Source: Roseobacter sp. MED193
GTDB lineage: Bacteria > Pseudomonadota > Alphaproteobacteria > Rhodobacterales > Rhodobacteraceae
Direction: 5' to 3'
DNA length: 64,000 nt
Assembly: GCF_000152965.1 (NCBI RefSeq)
Contig: NZ_CH902583.1
Location: 2,066,754-2,130,753 of the forward strand
The notes under the pieces are model-generated. The model saw nothing but the letters and a program-made list of their open reading frames with translations. It was not told the origin of the DNA and did not search any database. A program made the translations under genes and the position numbers. Of this stretch, positions 61,159-64,000 are shown piece by piece. Each line of letters begins with the position of its first letter. Position 1 is the stretch's first letter.

Positions 61159-62421
61159 CTAGGCAGATTTGCGCAAAAGCGCCATATAAAACCCATCCAT
61201 TCCCCCTTGCTCGGCCCAATAGTCCGGGCGCAACCGCAACCCGCCCTCCTCCGTGATCCAGGCGGAATCAACCCCCAGCGCAGCTAAGACATCGCGATCC
61301 ACGGACATATCAGGAAACATCTCCAGAGCTTCCTCGACTTGGCATTCGCCCTCGTCTGGCAGCAATGAACAGGTGCAAAACACCATACGCCCCCCCGGTT
61401 TGACCAGACTCCAGGCATGGGCCAGCATCTGCGCTTGCAGCTCAATCAACGCACCAAATGCGCTACCGTCCTTGGCATGGGGTAGATCTGGGTGGCGGCG
61501 AATGGTGCCAGTCGCGGAACAAGGCGCATCCAGCAAAACCGCGTCAAACTGCCCCCTCTGTTCCAAAGCGTCACCCACCACGAGATCCGCTGCCAGCCCA
61601 GTCCGGGTCAGGTTTTCCTGCAACCGTTCCATCCGGGAGGCCGAAGTATCCACCGCCGTCACACTGGCACCGCTCGCCGCCATCTGCATGGTCTTGCCAC
61701 CAGGTGCGGCGCAGAGATCAAGTATGCGCTCGCCGCTTTGGGCCTGGAGCATCTGGGCAGGCAGCGCCGCAGCAGCATCCTGCACCCACCAGTCGCCAAC
61801 CTCATATCCAGCCAGGGCCGAAACCTGTCCCGCATTTTTCAAACGATGCGACCCTGTGGGCAGTGCCACGCCTCCCAAAGCAGTCAGATCTGCCCCTCGT
61901 TTGCCTGTGATATCCAGGGGTGCACCTTCATAATGCGCGGCTTCAATCTCTAGCATGGCCTCGGCACCCCAAGCCTCGACCAGAGGCTTACGCAGCCATT
62001 TGGGCAGGCGCGGCACGCGCAGCTTTGCCCATTCCGCCTGACCTTGCTCAGCCACTTTGCGCAAGACCGCGTTGACCAACCCTTTGAGCTTCCCATGACG
62101 GCGGTGTTTGGAAATGATTGCCACCATATCATTGACCACCCCATGGGCCGCAGCACCGTGACACAGCTCCACCGTGCCCAAACGCAGGACATTTTGCACC
62201 GTCAGCGGCGTTGCCTTCTTTAGGTGTTTTTGCAGCACGCGATCTGCGCGTTCCAGGCTGCGCAGGGTCTGAAGGGTTAGCCGTTGAGCCCGCGCGCGAT
62301 CCTCAGGGGTCAGACGCTCCAAAGCCCCCGCCGCATAGCACTCTGCCAGCAAACGTCCCTCCCCCAGAACCTGATCCAGTAGATAGATCGCCGTGCGGCG
62401 GGCCTGCGTTCCATCGGACAT
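61159..62421 (-). CDS. rsmB: 16S rRNA (cytosine-967-C5)-methyltransferase
   Basis: The 420-residue enzyme methylates C967 of 16S rRNA with S-adenosylmethionine. A NusB-like RNA-binding domain (about 1-130) precedes the methyltransferase, with SAM motif LDLCAAPGGKT, the catalytic loop LLDAPCSATGT and the second cysteine in VFCTCSLLPDEGE. ATG 62421 is preceded by AGGAGAGC. It heads the minus-strand chain leading to purH and is divergent from the sdhAF4-type gene. Confidence 0.95.
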   Translation of the reverse strand: MSDGTQARRTAIYLLDQVLGEGRLLAECYAAGALERLTPEDRARAQRLTLQTLRSLERADRVLQKHLKKATPLTVQNVLRLGTVELCHGAAAHGVVNDMVAIISKHRRHGKLKGLVNAVLRKVAEQGQAEWAKLRVPRLPKWLRKPLVEAWGAEAMLEIEAAHYEGAPLDITGKRGADLTALGGVALPTGSHRLKNAGQVSALAGYEVGDWWVQDAAAALPAQMLQAQSGERILDLCAAPGGKTMQMAASGASVTAVDTSASRMERLQENLTRTGLAADLVVGDALEQRGQFDAVLLDAPCSATGTIRRHPDLPHAKDGSAFGALIELQAQMLAHAWSLVKPGGRMVFCTCSLLPDEGECQVEEALEMFPDMSVDRDVLAALGVDSAWITEEGGLRLRPDYWAEQGGMDGFYMALLRKSA

Positions 62422-62536
62422 TGCTGCTCTCCTTGGCATAGACACGCGCCCCGCTTGCCAATGCGCCGACGCCTCTGGTGGCTTGTCCCCACCAAAAAGG
62501 GGCGTATATCATGACCACAGCATAAAGGAACCCGCC

Positions 62537-62749
62537 ATGAGCGACGAAACCCCAGGCCCCAAAGAGGCTGAACCACAGATCAATCCCGATCTGCCCCCCG
62601 CCGCGCAGCGCGCCCTGGCCGAAGCAGCTGAACGCCGCAAGGCAGCCGATGCCAAAGCCAAACCGCCGGTGGAACTAGGAGGCCGCGACGGCTTGGACCC
62701 GGCCCGATATGGTGACTGGGAGAAAAAAGGCATCGCAATCGACTTCTGA
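62537..62749 (+). CDS. DUF1674 / succinate dehydrogenase assembly factor 4 homologue
   Basis: The 70-residue soluble protein ends in the diagnostic motif GGRDGLDPARYGDWEKKGIAID, split here as GGRDGLDPARYGDW and EKKGIAIDF, of the SDHAF4 family. In mitochondria this factor protects the flavinylated SdhA subunit before assembly. The N-terminal half is Pro/Ala/Lys rich and likely disordered. AAAGGAACC precedes the ATG. No sdh gene is near; it stands alone, divergent from rsmB. Confidence 0.93.
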   Translation: MSDETPGPKEAEPQINPDLPPAAQRALAEAAERRKAADAKAKPPVELGGRDGLDPARYGDWEKKGIAIDF

Positions 62750-62839
62750 GCCGTTTGCGCCTTTTGGATCGCGGAACATCGCGCTTTTTTTTCGGCGTGT
62801 GAACGCGTGGTTGGTTGCTTCAATGTTAGGATATTCACT

Positions 62840-63655
62840 TTGAAAATCGGCAATATTATTGGTGTTGCCTGCGTTCTTCTCGCAGCTGTCGCTGTTTACT
62901 ACCTCTTCACCCTAAAAAGCCCACAGGAACTGGCGCTGGATACCCTCCGTGATGCCCAATGGGCTGCTGAGGGCGCAGATGTGGACATTCGGCTGGACGC
63001 CTGCCGATTGGATATTTCCATCAGGCAGGTTCAACCTAACGGCACTGGGCTGCGTCGATCCCGTTTGGTCACGGATCTCTCCGACTTCCGCAAAGACACC
63101 GTAAATATCCTACCGATCAACGATGGACGCGCGGTCCTGTCCTTAATACCCAAGCCAATTTCGGATCAGCAGCTTGTATTGGCTCAAAGGCTTTTGTCCA
63201 AAATTCCACCCAGTATGCGAGACAAAACGGGCCATACCCTGACGATGTTCCATAATGACGGCAGGGTTACGCAGAACAACCCTCTCCCACCCGGGCAGGC
63301 AGGCCATTGGCCAAAGACCGATCTGCGCCGCCTCCTGGAGCAGCCAAATGGGAAACTCACCTTTCAGCTCGGAGCGTCTCTCCCCGATACAGAACCGGGA
63401 CAGGCCACGGTAGACATTCAACCCCATGAAGATGCCCCTGCACTCTTTGACTTTGTGCAGGCCGTTGAAGCCGATTCAACACTTGTCGGCTATAGTTTCA
63501 ATCTGATCTTCAACACAGAGACAGCCGCGCGCGACACCCTGATACTTGGCGGTTTGGAGTTCCCCACCCAGGTCCGGTTTACAGTCGCATCCGAAGACCG
63601 AGCCCGCGAAACTGCCAAGGCCCTGCTAAAGCATAGTCAAGCCAACTGCAGGTAA
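62840..63655 (+). CDS. exported or membrane-anchored protein of unknown function
   Basis: The 271-residue product begins with a signal-like segment (KIGNIIGVACVLLAAVAVYYLF) and is otherwise soluble; I do not recognise a domain. Internal features are DACRLDISIRQVQPNGTG, two cysteines (one in DACRLD, one at the very C-terminus in ANCR) and beta-rich stretches. The start is placed at TTG 62840, which has TTAGGATA in front and gives a clean signal; GTG 62807 is an in-frame alternative without a ribosome site. It lies between the SDHAF4-like gene and the NIPSNAP gene. Possibly an envelope protein. Confidence 0.65.
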   Translation: MKIGNIIGVACVLLAAVAVYYLFTLKSPQELALDTLRDAQWAAEGADVDIRLDACRLDISIRQVQPNGTGLRRSRLVTDLSDFRKDTVNILPINDGRAVLSLIPKPISDQQLVLAQRLLSKIPPSMRDKTGHTLTMFHNDGRVTQNNPLPPGQAGHWPKTDLRRLLEQPNGKLTFQLGASLPDTEPGQATVDIQPHEDAPALFDFVQAVEADSTLVGYSFNLIFNTETAARDTLILGGLEFPTQVRFTVASEDRARETAKALLKHSQANCR

Positions 63656-63693
63656 AACAGCAGACTACAGCCCTTCTGCGTTGAGGACCTAAG

Positions 63694-64000
63694 ATGATTC
63701 TGGAAATACGCCGCTACACCCTGCACCCCGGCCAGCGCGAGACCTTTATAGACTTCTTTGAAGAGGTGAACCGCGCGGCGCTACGCGAGGCGGGAATGTT
63801 GGTCTTTGGCCCTATGCGCGATCTTGATGACCCAGACAAAGTCCATTGGTTCCGCGCCTTCGAAAGCCTGGAACAACGCGATGCGGTCAAACAGGCCTTT
63901 TACGACGGCCCCGTCTGGGCGCAGGAGGTCGAGCCTCTGGTGATGCCGCTGATCGCCCATTTCGAGGCCTCCGTTGTGGAAACCACCAAGGGTTTTGAAG
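63694..64000 (+). CDS. NIPSNAP family protein (cut by window end)
   Basis: The first 102 residues are present and read MILEIRRYTLHPGQRETFID, then DPDKVHWFRAFESLEQRDAV and VEPLVMPLIAHFEASVVETT. This is the NIPSNAP fold, a ferredoxin-like alpha/beta barrel related to Dabb and EthD domains, often forming dimers; functions vary and are mostly unknown. ATTGAGGACCTAAG-type spacing puts a ribosome site six to ten bases ahead of the ATG at 63694. The 3' end lies beyond the window. Confidence 0.88.
   Translation, partial: MILEIRRYTLHPGQRETFIDFFEEVNRAALREAGMLVFGPMRDLDDPDKVHWFRAFESLEQRDAVKQAFYDGPVWAQEVEPLVMPLIAHFEASVVETTKGFE

Overview
This window looks like a chromosomal segment of an alphaproteobacterium of the Rhodobacteraceae, most likely the Roseobacter group. 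That rests on the 16S rRNA 5' part with its boxA leader, a 41-residue L36 protein, the rsmB / heparinase / purH / lspA / DUF3035 / M16 gene chain, sitABCD and saccharopine-type lysine catabolism genes. Genus and species cannot be fixed without a search. I see no prophage, insertion sequence, CRISPR array or obvious genomic island; coding density and codon style are even throughout.

Layout. 1-1349: 5' part of a 16S rRNA gene on the minus strand with its leader and a possible promoter. 1350-5043: msrPQ (periplasmic methionine sulfoxide repair), a membrane-anchored FMN/Fe-S glutamate-synthase-like protein and a secreted DUF302 protein. 5077-12299: clpB with an RpoH-like promoter, pyrF, a 485-base gap with a strong isolated terminator (possible small RNA), a Nudix hydrolase, dinB with an N-terminal zinc ribbon, an N-formylglutamate amidohydrolase, tRNA-Val(GAC) and rpmJ. 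12517-17381: ferric-iron ABC binding protein and permease on opposite strands, with an XRE-cupin regulator plus acetyltransferase pair and a CobW GTPase between them. 17611-26791: a minus-strand branched-chain-type ABC importer (livFGHM plus binding protein and a small membrane protein) bracketed by two acyl-CoA ligases, suggesting uptake and CoA activation of a carboxylic acid.

27057-32367: a secreted caspase-like protein with Sel1 repeats and a peptidoglycan-binding tail, then a hybrid histidine kinase overlapping a response regulator, then a small WGR protein. 32375-38157: RidA and an M20 amidohydrolase on the minus strand, then a plus-strand five-gene operon (phosphatase-like protein, GST-like protein, Lys1-type saccharopine dehydrogenase, SemiSWEET, Lys9-type saccharopine dehydrogenase). 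38189-40963: a four-cysteine Crp/Fnr regulator, a DUF2892 membrane protein behind a perfect palindrome, and a U32 peptidase-family protein.

40998-50007: minus-strand DUF3775, class III cyclase, rmuC and mutL (the last three overlapping), then sitABCD behind two Fur-type boxes. 50129-53535: deoC and a tandem-domain aldehyde dehydrogenase for deoxyribose catabolism. 53596-62421: the minus-strand chain rsmB, heparinase-like, purH, lspA, DUF3035 lipoprotein and an active/inactive M16 peptidase pair. 62537-64000: a succinate dehydrogenase assembly factor, an unrecognised exported protein and a NIPSNAP protein cut by the window end.

The most interesting leads are the caspase/Sel1/peptidoglycan-binding protein next to a phosphorelay, the SemiSWEET inside the saccharopine operon, the cysteine-rich Crp/Fnr-DUF2892 pair with its palindrome, the operator in front of the XRE-cupin/GNAT pair, and the unassigned terminator downstream of pyrF. 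These are hypotheses read from sequence only; no search or folding program was run.
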